Shown here in pieces: positions 48,848-57,758 of a stretch of DNA of 64,000 bases (position 1 is the first letter of the stretch; each line of letters opens with the position of its first letter). This DNA comes from an uncultured Candidatus Saccharibacteria bacterium (GTDB lineage Bacteria > Patescibacteriota > Saccharimonadia > Saccharimonadales > Saccharimonadaceae): positions 1-64,000 of the forward strand of contig CALGXC010000003.1 in NCBI GenBank assembly GCA_937936045.1. Reading direction: 5' to 3'. The position numbers and the translations under genes are program-made. The notes under the pieces were generated by a model, which did no database searches, was not told the origin of the DNA, and was given only the letters and a program-made list of their open reading frames with translations.

Positions 48848-50092
48848 ATGAAAATTGTCATTGCCGGTTTTGGCGTTGAAGGTCAATCTAATTTGCGTTA
48901 TTTTCGGGAGAAGTTTCCGGAAGCTGATTTTTTGGTGGCGGACGAGCGTGAAAAAGTAGATAATTTGCTGGAAAATGTGGCTTATCGGACGGGATTTTCG
49001 GGGCTGGAGAACGCGGATTTAATTGTTAGATCGCCAAGTCTTCCGCCCAAAAAGATAAAGACTAACGGTCGAATTTGGTCGGCGACAAATGAATTTTTTG
49101 CCAATTGCCCAGCGACTATAATCGGTGTGACTGGCACAAAAGGCAAGGGTACGACGTGTAGTTTTATCTCGTCGATTTTACGCGCGGCAGGTAAAACCGT
49201 TCATTTGGTGGGGAATATCGGCGTGCCAGCTTTGGATATTTTGCCAAAAATTGAGAAAAATGACATTGTCGTTTATGAATTGTCCAGTTTTCAATTGTGG
49301 GATTTGCAGAAATCTCCGCACGTTGCCGTGGTGCTGATGATTGAGCCTGACCACTTGAACGTCCACGCTGATTTTAATGATTATTTGGCAGCAAAAGCGA
49401 ATATTACTAAGTCTCAAACCGCTGACGATTATGTTGTCTATAATTCTCAAAATGAGTTTAGTTCGTCGATTGCAGATGCGAGTTTGGCGCAGAAAAAGGA
49501 ATATCCATTTGTTCTCTCGGACGATATAACTTCTGCGATTCGCTTGCCGGGGAAACATAATATTGACAATGCTTGCGCGGCGATAGCGGCGGTGAAATCG
49601 ATTTTGCCAAACGTGTCGGATGATGAGATAAAGAAGGGGCTTAGTGAGTTTACGGGGCTACCGCATCGATTGAAGTTTGTTGCTGAAAAATACGGCGTGA
49701 AATATTACGATGATAGCATTTCGACCACTCCGGGCAGTGCGATTGCGGCATTAAAAGCTTTTGCGGAGCCGAAAATTTTGATTTTGGGCGGCTCAGATAA
49801 AGGCGCGGATTATTCTGAACTAGCAAAAGAAATTGCCAGGCAAAACGTGCGACTGATAATTATCAATGGCGCTAACGCTGATGAAATTAGGGAAGTTTTA
49901 AGGGAAGAGAAAGTTGATTGTGAGATTGTCCAATTGAATATGGCAGGAATGGAAGAGGTTGCCAAATCAGCCAAAAATAAAGCGCAATCTGGCGACGTGG
50001 TGATTCTTAGCCCAGCGGCCGCCAGTTTTGACATGTTTAAGAGCTATTCTAATCGTGGCGAGCAATTTGTCGCCACCGTAGAAGAACTTTAA
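48848..50092 (+). CDS. murD: UDP-N-acetylmuramoylalanine-D-glutamate ligase
   Basis: A 414-residue Mur ligase adding D-glutamate to the wall precursor. The ATP-binding loop is GVTGTKGKGTTCSFISSIL, ELSSFQLWDL and MIEPDHLNVHADFNDY are MurD-type blocks, HNIDNACAAIAA follows, and the end has LSPAAASFDMFKSYSNRGEQF. It is shorter than the usual 440-450 residues, chiefly in the N-terminal UDP-binding domain. Other mur genes are not adjacent. The stop overlaps the stop of hpt on the other strand. Confidence 0.93.
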   Translation: MKIVIAGFGVEGQSNLRYFREKFPEADFLVADEREKVDNLLENVAYRTGFSGLENADLIVRSPSLPPKKIKTNGRIWSATNEFFANCPATIIGVTGTKGKGTTCSFISSILRAAGKTVHLVGNIGVPALDILPKIEKNDIVVYELSSFQLWDLQKSPHVAVVLMIEPDHLNVHADFNDYLAAKANITKSQTADDYVVYNSQNEFSSSIADASLAQKKEYPFVLSDDITSAIRLPGKHNIDNACAAIAAVKSILPNVSDDEIKKGLSEFTGLPHRLKFVAEKYGVKYYDDSISTTPGSAIAALKAFAEPKILILGGSDKGADYSELAKEIARQNVRLIIINGANADEIREVLREEKVDCEIVQLNMAGMEEVAKSAKNKAQSGDVVILSPAAASFDMFKSYSNRGEQFVATVEEL

Positions 50093-50628
50093 TCTTGATA
50101 AACTTCTGGTTTTAAGACGCCGATGTATGGTAAGTTGCGATATTGCTGACGAAAATCCAGTCCATAGCCAACGACAAATTCATTCGGTGTATCGATGCCG
50201 ACGTAATCGGCTTTTGCGTCAACTTCGCGCCGTGCTGGTTTGTCTAATAGCGAACATATTTTTACCGACGCAGCATTTTTTGCGGCAAATAATTCTCTTA
50301 GCGCCTGGGCGGTTCGACCGCTGTCAATTATGTCCTCAACTATCAACACATGCCTATCCGCCACGTCGGTATCCAAATCTTTGATGATTTTTACAGATCC
50401 AGAAGATTTTGTGTCGTCGCCGTAGCTGGAGACCGCCATGAAATCAATTTCCATATAGCAATCCATCGCTTGTATCAAGTCGATCATAAACGGCGCTGCG
50501 CCGCGTAAAATACCCACGACAACGGGATTTTTATCGTGATAATCCTCGGTCAATTTTTTCCCAAGTTTTTGAACTGCCGTTTTTATATCTTCGTTCGTAA
50601 ATAGAATTTTCTCAATATCTTTATACAT
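50089..50628 (-). CDS. hpt: Hypoxanthine phosphoribosyltransferase
   Basis: A 179-residue purine-salvage enzyme making IMP or GMP from base and PRPP. The PRPP loop is HVLIVEDIIDSGRTAQALREL; VVGILRGAAPFMIDLIQAM precedes it, and FVVGYGLDFRQQYRNLPYIGVL ends the protein. Length is normal. A TAAAAT six bases before ATG 50628 suggests a leaderless mRNA divergent from prfB. Purine salvage is expected for an organism with little nucleotide synthesis. Confidence 0.95.
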   Translation of the reverse strand: MYKDIEKILFTNEDIKTAVQKLGKKLTEDYHDKNPVVVGILRGAAPFMIDLIQAMDCYMEIDFMAVSSYGDDTKSSGSVKIIKDLDTDVADRHVLIVEDIIDSGRTAQALRELFAAKNAASVKICSLLDKPARREVDAKADYVGIDTPNEFVVGYGLDFRQQYRNLPYIGVLKPEVYQD

Positions 50629-50634
50629 CTTTTT

Positions 50635-50640
50635 ATTTTA
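50635..50640 (-). promoter_or_regulatory. -10 element of hpt
   Basis: TAAAAT on the minus strand, six bases before ATG 50628. Confidence 0.5.
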
Positions 50641-50666
50641 ACAGAGAATTGAGCGTTGAAAAATGG

Positions 50667-50672
50667 TACAAT
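50667..50672 (+). promoter_or_regulatory. -10 element of prfB (leaderless)
   Basis: TACAAT, seven bases before ATG 50680. Confidence 0.6.
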
Positions 50673-50679
50673 AAAATAT

Positions 50680-51771
50680 ATGCAACCGCTAAAAAAGAAA
50701 ATTGGTGAATTAGAAAAAGAAATTGAACAGGCTAAAAAAGCGCTTAAGTTTTCTGATTTGGAGCAGAAATTGGCGGAGCTGGATGATCAATTGAACCAGC
50801 CGGAAATTTGGAATAATCCTGATTATGCCCAAGAATTAACGAAACAAGCCGCCAGTCTTCGTCAGACCGTCGAACCTTGGCAGACTTTGACGGTGCAGGT
50901 TGGTGATATGGTGGAGCTGATGGAGCTTGGTGATGACGATTTATTGCCGGAATTCCAAGCGCAGATTGAAGCGATTGAGAAGAGTTTTGATAGGCATAAA
51001 ACCGATTTACTATTCTCTGGTGAATATGACAATCGTTCGGCAATTATGCGCATTTCCGCTGGCGTGGGCGGGCTGGATGCGCAGGATTTTGCGGCGATGT
51101 TGGAGCGAATGTATTTGCGCTGGGCGGAAAAATCTGGAATGAAGGTTGATACGCTGGAACGCTCGACAAATGACGACGCTGGAATTAAAACGGTCGTTTT
51201 GGAGATTTCTGGATCTTTTGCTTATGGAAAATTACGATCGGAAAATGGCGTGCATCGTTTGGTGAGATTAAGTCCGTTTAACGCCGACAATTTGCGCCAG
51301 ACTAGTTTTGCGCTTGTCGAGGTTTTGCCGAAAATTGACGCGCCCGATGAAATATCAATTGACCCGAATGACCTAAGAATTGACGTCTATCGTTCGGGCG
51401 GCAAGGGCGGTCAAGGTGTGAATACGACGGATTCGGCGGTTCGAGTGACGCATGAGCCGACAGGGATTACGGTGGCTATTCAGAATGAGCGCTCGCAGAT
51501 TCAGAACAAAGAAACGGCATTGAAGATTTTGCGGTCAAAATTGCTAGCGATGAAATTAGAGCAACACGCCGAAACTTTGTCCGACCTCAGGGCTGGCGAA
51601 TCGGCAAATTGGGGTAGCCAAATTAGAAATTACGTTTTGCATCCATATACGCTAGTTAAAGATACGCGCACAAAGCACGAAAATCGCAACGCTCAAGGTG
51701 TTTTGGATGGAGATATTGACGAATTTATCACGGCGTATTTAGAACAAAATGCTAATTCTAAAAATATTTAG
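50680..51771 (+). CDS. prfB: Peptide chain release factor 2
   Basis: A 363-residue factor reading UAA and UGA. The SPF tripeptide (VRLSPFNADNLRQTSFALVEV) and the GGQ loop (RSGGKGGQGVNTTDSAVRVTH) are both present. The start is ATG 50680 (MQPLKKKIGELEKEI). The frame is continuous: the in-frame UGA and programmed frameshift common in prfB are absent, so this RF2 is not self-regulated in that way. Its presence fits UGA being a stop codon here. Confidence 0.95.
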   Translation: MQPLKKKIGELEKEIEQAKKALKFSDLEQKLAELDDQLNQPEIWNNPDYAQELTKQAASLRQTVEPWQTLTVQVGDMVELMELGDDDLLPEFQAQIEAIEKSFDRHKTDLLFSGEYDNRSAIMRISAGVGGLDAQDFAAMLERMYLRWAEKSGMKVDTLERSTNDDAGIKTVVLEISGSFAYGKLRSENGVHRLVRLSPFNADNLRQTSFALVEVLPKIDAPDEISIDPNDLRIDVYRSGGKGGQGVNTTDSAVRVTHEPTGITVAIQNERSQIQNKETALKILRSKLLAMKLEQHAETLSDLRAGESANWGSQIRNYVLHPYTLVKDTRTKHENRNAQGVLDGDIDEFITAYLEQNANSKNI

Positions 51772-51778
51772 CTTATGG

Positions 51779-51784
51779 TATAAT
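51779..51784 (+). promoter_or_regulatory. -10 element of ftsE (leaderless)
   Basis: TATAAT, seven bases before ATG 51792. Confidence 0.6.
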
Positions 51785-51791
51785 ACTAGTA

Positions 51792-52475
51792 ATGATTCTG
51801 TTAGATAGGGTAACGAAGAACTACGGAAAAAGTAACAAGCCGGCATTGAATCGAGCAAGCATTCATGTTGGCGCTGGTGAATTTGTGATTATTGTTGGTA
51901 CGTCGGGCGCTGGCAAATCGACACTTTTGAAGCTTTTGACTCGCGAAGAAAAGCCAAGCTCTGGAAAAATTGTGGTTGGCGGAATTGATTATGACAATTT
52001 GAAGGACAAGCATATTCCGCTGTTGCGTCGGAAAATTGGCGTGGTTTTTCAGGATTTTAAGTTGCTTCCGAATCGAACGGTGTTTGAAAATGTGGCGTTT
52101 GCGCTGGAAATTGCTGGAATGACAAATCGGGAAATCAAGGCGACTGTGCCGAAGGTGATCGAGTTGGTTGGTCTTAAGGGGAAAGAAAAGCATTTTCCTC
52201 ATCAGCTTTCTGGTGGCGAGCGTCAGCGTGTAGCAATTGCGCGTGCGGTGGTGCGTCAGCCGAAGATTTTGATTGCAGATGAGCCGACTGGAAACTTGGA
52301 CCCGAAGCACAGCTGGGATATTGTTCGCTTGCTGGAAAAGATCAACAAGTATGGCACGACGGTTATTTTGACGACTCACAACGTGGAGATTGTTAACAAA
52401 TTGAAGCGGCGCGTTATTACAATTGATCATGGTAAAATCACCTCTGATCAGGCGAGAGGGAGTTATAAACAGTAA
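51792..52475 (+). CDS. ftsE: Cell division ATP-binding protein FtsE
   Basis: A 227-residue ABC ATPase. Walker A VGTSGAGKSTLLKLLTREEKP, signature LSGGERQRVAIARAVV, Walker B ILIADEPTGNLDPKHS, H-loop LTTHNVEIV. FtsE with FtsX controls peptidoglycan hydrolysis at division rather than transport. It overlaps ftsX by one base (TAATG). Placed before ftsX and a CHAP hydrolase gene, which fixes its identity. Confidence 0.95.
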   Translation: MILLDRVTKNYGKSNKPALNRASIHVGAGEFVIIVGTSGAGKSTLLKLLTREEKPSSGKIVVGGIDYDNLKDKHIPLLRRKIGVVFQDFKLLPNRTVFENVAFALEIAGMTNREIKATVPKVIELVGLKGKEKHFPHQLSGGERQRVAIARAVVRQPKILIADEPTGNLDPKHSWDIVRLLEKINKYGTTVILTTHNVEIVNKLKRRVITIDHGKITSDQARGSYKQ

Positions 52476-53461
52476 TGAAATCAGCTAATAAATCCAACAA
52501 GAACAAAGAAACTATCCGTATACGTCAGCGCCGACGAGGTTGGTTGACGTTTGTCAGAATGTGCCGATATGGTATCAATAACTTTAGTCGTAATGCTTGG
52601 CTGACAATTGCTGCGACTGCGGTGATGAGCGTCACGTTGATTATCGTGTTTATAACATTATCAGCGCGTCAGGTTTTGGTTGACACTGTTTCAAATGTCT
52701 CTAAGCGTGCCGATATGTCAATTTACTTAAAGGGTGACACGCCAGAAAAAACGATTAAAACGATTAAATCTCGAATTGAAAAATTAGATAATGTCGATAG
52801 TGTTAAGTATATTTCCGCGGAAGAAGCGCGCGAAAAACAGGCCGAGCAATATAAGGACAATCCAGACACGCTTGAGGCGATTCGCGAGTCTAGTAATGAG
52901 ATGTCAGCAACGCTCCGTGTTTCCGTGAAAGAATTGAACAACCAGCAATCATTAAATAATTTTGTTAAAACGGATGATTTGTATAAAAAGTACAAAGATC
53001 CTAACAGGGAGCCATCATTCTCAGGCGAGCGTCAGCAAGCTATTAAAACAGTTGGTAGTTGGGTGAGATTGGCAAGTATCGGCGGGTCAATCGCTACGGT
53101 TGTTTTCGTGGTGATTTCATCGCTTGTGGTCTTTAATACTATTCGTATGGCAATTTTTAACCGCAAGGATGAGATTGAGATGATGAAGTTGATTGGCGCA
53201 GAACGCAGTTTCATTAGAGGTCCGTTTATCGTTGAGGCTATAATGTACGGATTTATCGCAGCAATTATCGCAACGGTGGTTGGGTATGGGTTGCTAATTC
53301 TTGCGCATGATCCGATGGTAAAATACGGAATTCCTATCGATAATCTTTTGAATCATCTAAAAATGTACGGCGTGCTGGTTTTCTTGAGTATGATTCTGGT
53401 CGGCGCGGCAATTGGCGTGGCGTCATCTTGGGTGGCAACTCGCAAATATCTTAAGTTGTAA
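52475..53461 (+). CDS. ftsX: Cell division protein FtsX
   Basis: A 328-residue membrane protein. A basic N-terminus (KNKETIRIRQRRRGWLTF), one membrane segment (AATAVMSVTLIIVFITL), an extracellular loop of about 130 residues (MSIYLKGDTPEKTIKTIKSRIEKLDNVDSVKYIS), and three membrane segments near the end with KDEIEMMKLIGAERSFIRGPFIVEA. The extracellular loop activates a hydrolase partner; the CHAP protein encoded next is the obvious one. Confidence 0.95.
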   Translation: MKSANKSNKNKETIRIRQRRRGWLTFVRMCRYGINNFSRNAWLTIAATAVMSVTLIIVFITLSARQVLVDTVSNVSKRADMSIYLKGDTPEKTIKTIKSRIEKLDNVDSVKYISAEEAREKQAEQYKDNPDTLEAIRESSNEMSATLRVSVKELNNQQSLNNFVKTDDLYKKYKDPNREPSFSGERQQAIKTVGSWVRLASIGGSIATVVFVVISSLVVFNTIRMAIFNRKDEIEMMKLIGAERSFIRGPFIVEAIMYGFIAAIIATVVGYGLLILAHDPMVKYGIPIDNLLNHLKMYGVLVFLSMILVGAAIGVASSWVATRKYLKL

Positions 53462-53467
53462 AAGTCC

Positions 53468-53497
53468 TTGACATACTGATTATGCTTATGCTAACAT
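53468..53497 (+). promoter_or_regulatory. Promoter of the CHAP hydrolase gene (leaderless)
   Basis: A perfect TTGACA (53468-53473), an 18-base spacer, TAACAT (53492-53497), six bases to ATG 53504. Confidence 0.7.
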
Positions 53498-53503
53498 AGA
53501 CGT

Positions 53504-54643
53504 ATGAAACTACGGTCCACCACACCAGTTTCGGTATCATTAGTCAGCAGAGCGTCTCTGGTGGCGATGTCTGCATTGCTCGCTGGATCGGGCATTTTTG
53601 GCTTGGCATCACACGTATTGGCTCGCGACTATAACGCCGAAATTCAGGCAAAACAACAAGAAGCAGATAACTATAATTCTGAGGCTTCGCGCTTGGGTAA
53701 GATGGCTGATAGTTTACAGGCGGAACTTGATAAGATAAACGGACAGATATCAGCTATTCAGACACAGATTTCTGATAGCCAAAATAAGATTAATAGCCTT
53801 AATGATCAGATAAAAAAGAACGAAGAGCTAATTAAGCACAATCGTAAAGCGATGGGGCGAATTTTGGCGGATTTGTATGTTGATGATCAGATTTCGCCGC
53901 TGGAGATGCTTGCTAGCTCAAAAAATATTAGCGATTACATCGATAAGCAAGAACAGCGTAATTCTCTGAAAACTTCGTTGAATGATAAGATCAAAGAAAT
54001 TAAGTCTTTGCAGAAAAAGTTGGAAGAGAATAAGAAGTCTGTTGAGAATACGCTTCGCGACCAAGAATTGCAGCGCAATGCAATGGCGGCTAAGCAATCT
54101 GAGAAGACAAAACTGATTACTGATACGAAGAATGACCAAAATAACTATGCGGCACTGGCCCAGAAGCGCAATTCCGAGGTAGCAAAGTTGCGAGAAGAGC
54201 AGGCTGCGGCTAACCGACGAGCTCTTGGTGGTAGTAATGTTTCGATTCCGGGCGGTGTACCTGGCGGCGGCGGTTATCCTGGCGCTTGGGCGAGTGCTCC
54301 ACTCGACGCTTATGTTGATCCGTGGGGATTATACACGCGTGAATGCGTGAGCTATGTAGCTTGGAAAATTCATAGTACAGGTCGTTATGTTCCGCATTTT
54401 GGTGGTGCAGGTAATGCAAATCAATGGCCGTCGACTGCAGCACGTCATGGTATATCTAGTGGCTCAACACCAAAAGCTGGCGCAGCAGCTGTGATGAATA
54501 TTGGATATTACGGACACGTTATGTATGTTGAATCTGTCAATGGCGACGGAACTATTACCGTTAGTGATTACAATTTTGCCTGGGATGGTTTATATAGGCA
54601 CTATACACGCTCAGCTTCAGGATTGACATACGTTTACTTCTAA
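53504..54643 (+). CDS. Secreted coiled-coil CHAP peptidoglycan hydrolase (PcsB-like)
   Basis: A 379-residue protein with a signal peptide (to about residue 41, SHVLA), a long coiled coil (about 45-240, EADNYNSEASRLGKMADSLQAEL), a Gly/Pro-rich hinge (SIPGGVPGGGGYPGAW), and a CHAP domain (about 265-379). Its catalytic Cys is in YTRECVSYVAWKIH and His in NIGYYGHVMYVESV. PcsB of streptococci, the FtsEX-activated hydrolase, has the same coiled-coil-plus-CHAP build; its coiled coil docks on FtsX. Adjacency with ftsE-ftsX supports the same role. It has its own leaderless promoter and a terminator. Confidence 0.9.
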   Translation: MKLRSTTPVSVSLVSRASLVAMSALLAGSGIFGLASHVLARDYNAEIQAKQQEADNYNSEASRLGKMADSLQAELDKINGQISAIQTQISDSQNKINSLNDQIKKNEELIKHNRKAMGRILADLYVDDQISPLEMLASSKNISDYIDKQEQRNSLKTSLNDKIKEIKSLQKKLEENKKSVENTLRDQELQRNAMAAKQSEKTKLITDTKNDQNNYAALAQKRNSEVAKLREEQAAANRRALGGSNVSIPGGVPGGGGYPGAWASAPLDAYVDPWGLYTRECVSYVAWKIHSTGRYVPHFGGAGNANQWPSTAARHGISSGSTPKAGAAAVMNIGYYGHVMYVESVNGDGTITVSDYNFAWDGLYRHYTRSASGLTYVYF

Positions 54644-54663
54644 TTAGCGTAAAGTGATACATA

Positions 54664-54690
54664 AAAACGCTCGTGTTAAACGGGCGTTTT
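54664..54690 (+). terminator. Rho-independent terminator after the CHAP gene
   Basis: AAAACGC and GCGTTTT (54684-54690) flank a loop with further pairing. Confidence 0.75.
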
Positions 54691-54694
54691 GTAG

Positions 54695-54700
54695 TATAAT
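54695..54700 (+). promoter_or_regulatory. -10 element of ctpA (leaderless)
   Basis: TATAAT, six bases before ATG 54707 and four bases after the terminator. Confidence 0.65.
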
Positions 54701-54706
54701 AAGCAT

Positions 54707-55882
54707 ATGGTTACGGGAGAGAAAAGACAGCAATTAAGTTGGTTTTTGACGCTTGTTATTGTGGCTATTGTTAGTTTTGTGGCGGGAGCTCGCTCAGATG
54801 CGCTGTTTGCTAATGTAGCGCCAGCATTTGGGGTTCGCACTTCAAACAAAACAATTGACTTATCTAGCGTTCAAAAAACATATCAAGAACTGATTGCTAA
54901 TTATGACGGAAAATTAGATACTCAAAAGTTAATTTATGGCGCCAATCGCGGGCTAGTTGAAGCGGCTGGCGATCCTCATACGGCGTATATGGATCCTGAC
55001 GAGACGAAGGAGTTTGATAAGTCATTAAGTGGTCAAATTGGTGGTGGAATTGGTGCGGAGATTGGTCTTAGAAATAATAAGCCGACTATCATAAAACCTC
55101 TGGAAAACAGTCCAGCCCAGAAGGCGGGAATTAAGGCTGGCGAGGCGATTGTTAAGGTGAATGACGAGGCTTCTTCTGATTGGTCAGTGGAAAAAGTTGT
55201 GAGTAAAATTCGCGGAGAAGTTGGGACTTCCGTTAAATTGACATTATTAAGCGATGGTCAAACGCGTGAGGTGTCGGTTGTGCGTCAGAATATAGTTTCT
55301 CCGGCAGTGGAGTCGGAAATTGATGGAGAAATTGGTATTTTGAAAGTTAATCGATTCGGCGATGACACAGTGAGCTTGTCCAGAAAATATGCTTCGGAGT
55401 TTGTTGAGAAAGGTGTCAAAAAGGTGATTTTGGACTTACGGAATAATCCTGGCGGAACGGTTGGAGCTGCTCAAGGGCTATTGGGTATTTGGCTAGACAA
55501 TCAAATAGCTATGACCGAGCGACGGGGTTCTGAAATTGTTAAAACGCTGCGTACAACTGGAACGCCAATTCTGGGCAACATGAAGACGGTGGTGCTCATT
55601 AACGGTAATAGTGCTAGCGCTAGCGAAATTACGGCTGGGGCGCTTCGTGAATACGGAAAAGCCACGCTGGTTGGACAGAAGAGTTACGGTAAGGGAAGCG
55701 TGCAGATTGTGCTTGGGCTGCCTGGCGGGTCGCAAATGAAGGTTACGGAAGCCAGATGGTACACACCAAAGGGTAAAAATATAGATAAAACTGGTATAGA
55801 ACCTGATGTAAAAGTTGATCTTTCGTCGGATGATGTCAATAATAACGTAGATCCGCAGATGGATAAGGCGAAGTCGTTATAA
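54707..55882 (+). CDS. ctpA: C-terminal processing peptidase (S41)
   Basis: A 391-residue exported serine protease. An N-terminal membrane anchor (QLSWFLTLVIVAIVSFVAGA), a PDZ domain (about 105-175, KPLENSPAQKAGIKAGEAIVKVND), and the S41 core: catalytic Ser in INGNSASASEITAGAL and Lys in VGQKSYGKGSVQ. The family trims C-termini of envelope proteins, and in several bacteria degrades or activates wall hydrolases. Its position after the FtsEX-CHAP genes makes control of that hydrolase plausible. Confidence 0.95.
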   Translation: MVTGEKRQQLSWFLTLVIVAIVSFVAGARSDALFANVAPAFGVRTSNKTIDLSSVQKTYQELIANYDGKLDTQKLIYGANRGLVEAAGDPHTAYMDPDETKEFDKSLSGQIGGGIGAEIGLRNNKPTIIKPLENSPAQKAGIKAGEAIVKVNDEASSDWSVEKVVSKIRGEVGTSVKLTLLSDGQTREVSVVRQNIVSPAVESEIDGEIGILKVNRFGDDTVSLSRKYASEFVEKGVKKVILDLRNNPGGTVGAAQGLLGIWLDNQIAMTERRGSEIVKTLRTTGTPILGNMKTVVLINGNSASASEITAGALREYGKATLVGQKSYGKGSVQIVLGLPGGSQMKVTEARWYTPKGKNIDKTGIEPDVKVDLSSDDVNNNVDPQMDKAKSL

Positions 55883-55923
55883 AGCTTGTGTTTTTGGATT
55901 AGACAACATAAAATGGAGATAGT

Positions 55924-56307
55924 ATGAACGGACAAAAAAAGAAGATTTTATTAGTTGAGGATGACATGGCTCTGTCTGCGGTTTATAGGTCGCGGTTGGA
56001 GATTGAGGGGTTTGACGTTAGGGAAGCCAACAATGGAGAAGACGCTCTGTCTGCCACTGTTGAATATCGTCCAGATTTGATTCTTTTGGATGTGATGATG
56101 CCAAAGATTAGCGGATTTGATGTCTTGGATATTCTTCGCAATACGCCAGAAACTGCTAACGTGAGGATTATCATGTTAACAGCGCTTAGTCAGCCAAAGG
56201 ACAAGGAACGTGCTGAGAGCTTGGGTGTTGATGATTATTTGGTGAAATCTCAGGTTGTAATTGGCGACGTTGTGGCTCGCGTAAAACATCACCTAGGCGT
56301 TCAATAG
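55924..56307 (+). CDS. Stand-alone response regulator receiver protein
   Basis: A 127-residue REC domain: acidic pocket ED-D at residues 12-14, phosphoacceptor Asp56 in LILLDVMMPKISG, Thr in MLTALSQP and Lys in DYLVKSQV. There is no output domain, so it must act by protein contact. GGAGA before the ATG; no kinase is adjacent, the nearest being at 62392. A terminator follows. Confidence 0.93.
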   Translation: MNGQKKKILLVEDDMALSAVYRSRLEIEGFDVREANNGEDALSATVEYRPDLILLDVMMPKISGFDVLDILRNTPETANVRIIMLTALSQPKDKERAESLGVDDYLVKSQVVIGDVVARVKHHLGVQ

Positions 56308-56326
56308 AAGCTAAGTTGAGTAAAAG

Positions 56327-56352
56327 AAGTCAGCCTCTATGGGGGTTGACTT
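56327..56352 (+). terminator. Terminator overlapping the next promoter
   Basis: AAGTCAGCC (56327-56335) pairs with GGGTTGACTT (56343-56352) and T residues follow. The right arm contains the -35 TTGACT of the next promoter. Confidence 0.75.
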
Positions 56353-56374
56353 TTTAATTGTTTTTTGGTATAAA
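56346..56374 (+). promoter_or_regulatory. Promoter of the 56385 gene
   Basis: TTGACT (56346-56351), 17 bases, TATAAA (56369-56374), ten bases to ATG 56385. Confidence 0.7.
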
Positions 56375-56384
56375 TGAAATATAT

Positions 56385-57704
56385 ATGGAAAAATCAAAAC
56401 CAACACAGAACCACGAACAAAAACAACCAACGCCGGAATATGATGTAGTTAAAAATTTTCCTACTGACACTACTAATCTAGATAGTACAAGATATCCACT
56501 AACTATTATTCGCAGTGGTCAAGACGGAGAGGATGTTAAGCGTGACGAAGGCTGGTATCCTAGTGATATGTCGGCGGTTGTGTTTGACTCTGGTCTCAAG
56601 AATGGTATTGGTCAGATTAAGCTGCTTATGGAAGTATATAAAGTGGTTAAATCTGGTATTGAAACTGAGCTTGTGCCGTTGGAGGACATTCAGGGTCTAG
56701 GAGCAGATAAAGGTTATATTGAGTATCTTTATGGAAAAACTCCTGAGAAAATGATTGAAGAAGCTAAGCGGATTCGGCAGCAGGAACATCCGGATAGTAG
56801 GAAGATTGAGTCTTTGGCTCCAGGGGTAGGCTCAGACTCAGGCGCAGAAAGCCCAAGCAGTAGTTCGGTTGAAGATACCTCTGGCCATGAGAAATCTTTA
56901 GCGGCTAAGGTTGGTCCTGCAATGGGAGGTGTGGCGGTTAAGGATGTTGGAATTAAAAAGCCAGCGGATTTGGTGACAACCGAACCAGTTAAAAAGCCAG
57001 CGGTTAAGGCTACTGGAATTAAAAAGCCAGTAGAGACGGGGCTAGATGAAAGCAATAGCCCAGAGCTAGATCGTTTTGGCGAGAGAGTGCGAAAACTGAT
57101 GAAGCCTCTAGAGACTGATGTAGACGGCATGCCTTTTAAGAACGAATCTGTGCGAGTGAACTATTATGATTATCTATACGATCCGAATTATGTGCCGTCA
57201 AATAATGTAGAGGACGCTGCCGTTAGAAACCCAAAAGGAGTTCCTGTATCTGAGAAGAGCTTTAATGCTGCGAAAGAGGCTATTGATAATCTAGCTACGA
57301 ATCCATCGTTAATGCAAATAATTAATCCCGAGAGAGCATTTGACCCTAAAGCGATCATAAATGGCATTAGATCTAGTCATCTTACGCGTTGCCGCTTGTT
57401 TGAATATTTAACCTCCAGTCTTGATAGGCTGGCGGTCGTTAATCCAGGCGCTTTGGCAGACAGAGTCCTTCGAGACTCATATGATAATCTAAAATCTCCT
57501 AATTACCTCGGAGGTAATTATTATGCGGGTAAAATGCGCAGTCGTGAATATACTGTAGTGCTGGCAATTGCTATGATGGACGGATCATTTGATGTAGGTA
57601 GGCAAGACAAAATGGTTACTCATTACAGGGACGGCAGAGAGAGAAGTGGTATGCATAGGGATTCTGCAAGGGCACTTCTCGAATATGTAAGAAATAATTA
57701 TTAA
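56385..57704 (+). CDS. Hypothetical protein with KKP-repeat linker (439 aa)
   Basis: A cytoplasmic protein without signal peptide. The N-terminal 130 residues (LDSTRYPLTIIRSGQDGEDV, DEGWYPSDMSAVVFDSGLKNG) may form a small domain. A disordered middle has repeats GIKKPA, VKKPA, GIKKPV among Ser/Gly. The C-terminal 200 residues are helical and charged (RFGERVRKLMKPLETDVDG, RCRLFEYLTSSLDRLAVVNPGA). No family is recognised. ATG 56385 is chosen since the promoter lies in the upstream extension. A short perfect palindrome inside it (57499-57517) is probably incidental. Confidence 0.65.
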   Translation: MEKSKPTQNHEQKQPTPEYDVVKNFPTDTTNLDSTRYPLTIIRSGQDGEDVKRDEGWYPSDMSAVVFDSGLKNGIGQIKLLMEVYKVVKSGIETELVPLEDIQGLGADKGYIEYLYGKTPEKMIEEAKRIRQQEHPDSRKIESLAPGVGSDSGAESPSSSSVEDTSGHEKSLAAKVGPAMGGVAVKDVGIKKPADLVTTEPVKKPAVKATGIKKPVETGLDESNSPELDRFGERVRKLMKPLETDVDGMPFKNESVRVNYYDYLYDPNYVPSNNVEDAAVRNPKGVPVSEKSFNAAKEAIDNLATNPSLMQIINPERAFDPKAIINGIRSSHLTRCRLFEYLTSSLDRLAVVNPGALADRVLRDSYDNLKSPNYLGGNYYAGKMRSREYTVVLAIAMMDGSFDVGRQDKMVTHYRDGRERSGMHRDSARALLEYVRNNY

Positions 57705-57710
57705 TATTAA

Positions 57711-57739
57711 AATAACTCCGCATTGACCGGAGTTATTTT
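57711..57739. terminator. Strong bidirectional terminator
   Basis: AAATAACTCCG (57711-57721) pairs with CGGAGTTATTT (57729-57739), serving both the 56385 gene and rpmA. Confidence 0.9.
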
Positions 57740-57758
57740 AATAAAAAGTTTTTACCGA

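Noticed and set aside
50680..50760. Programmed frameshift in prfB
   Set aside because: The frame is continuous from ATG 50680 and there is no in-frame UGA near codon 25.
57499..57517. Perfect palindrome inside the 56385 gene
   Set aside because: Zero-loop inverted repeat in coding sequence with no T run or promoter nearby; probably incidental.
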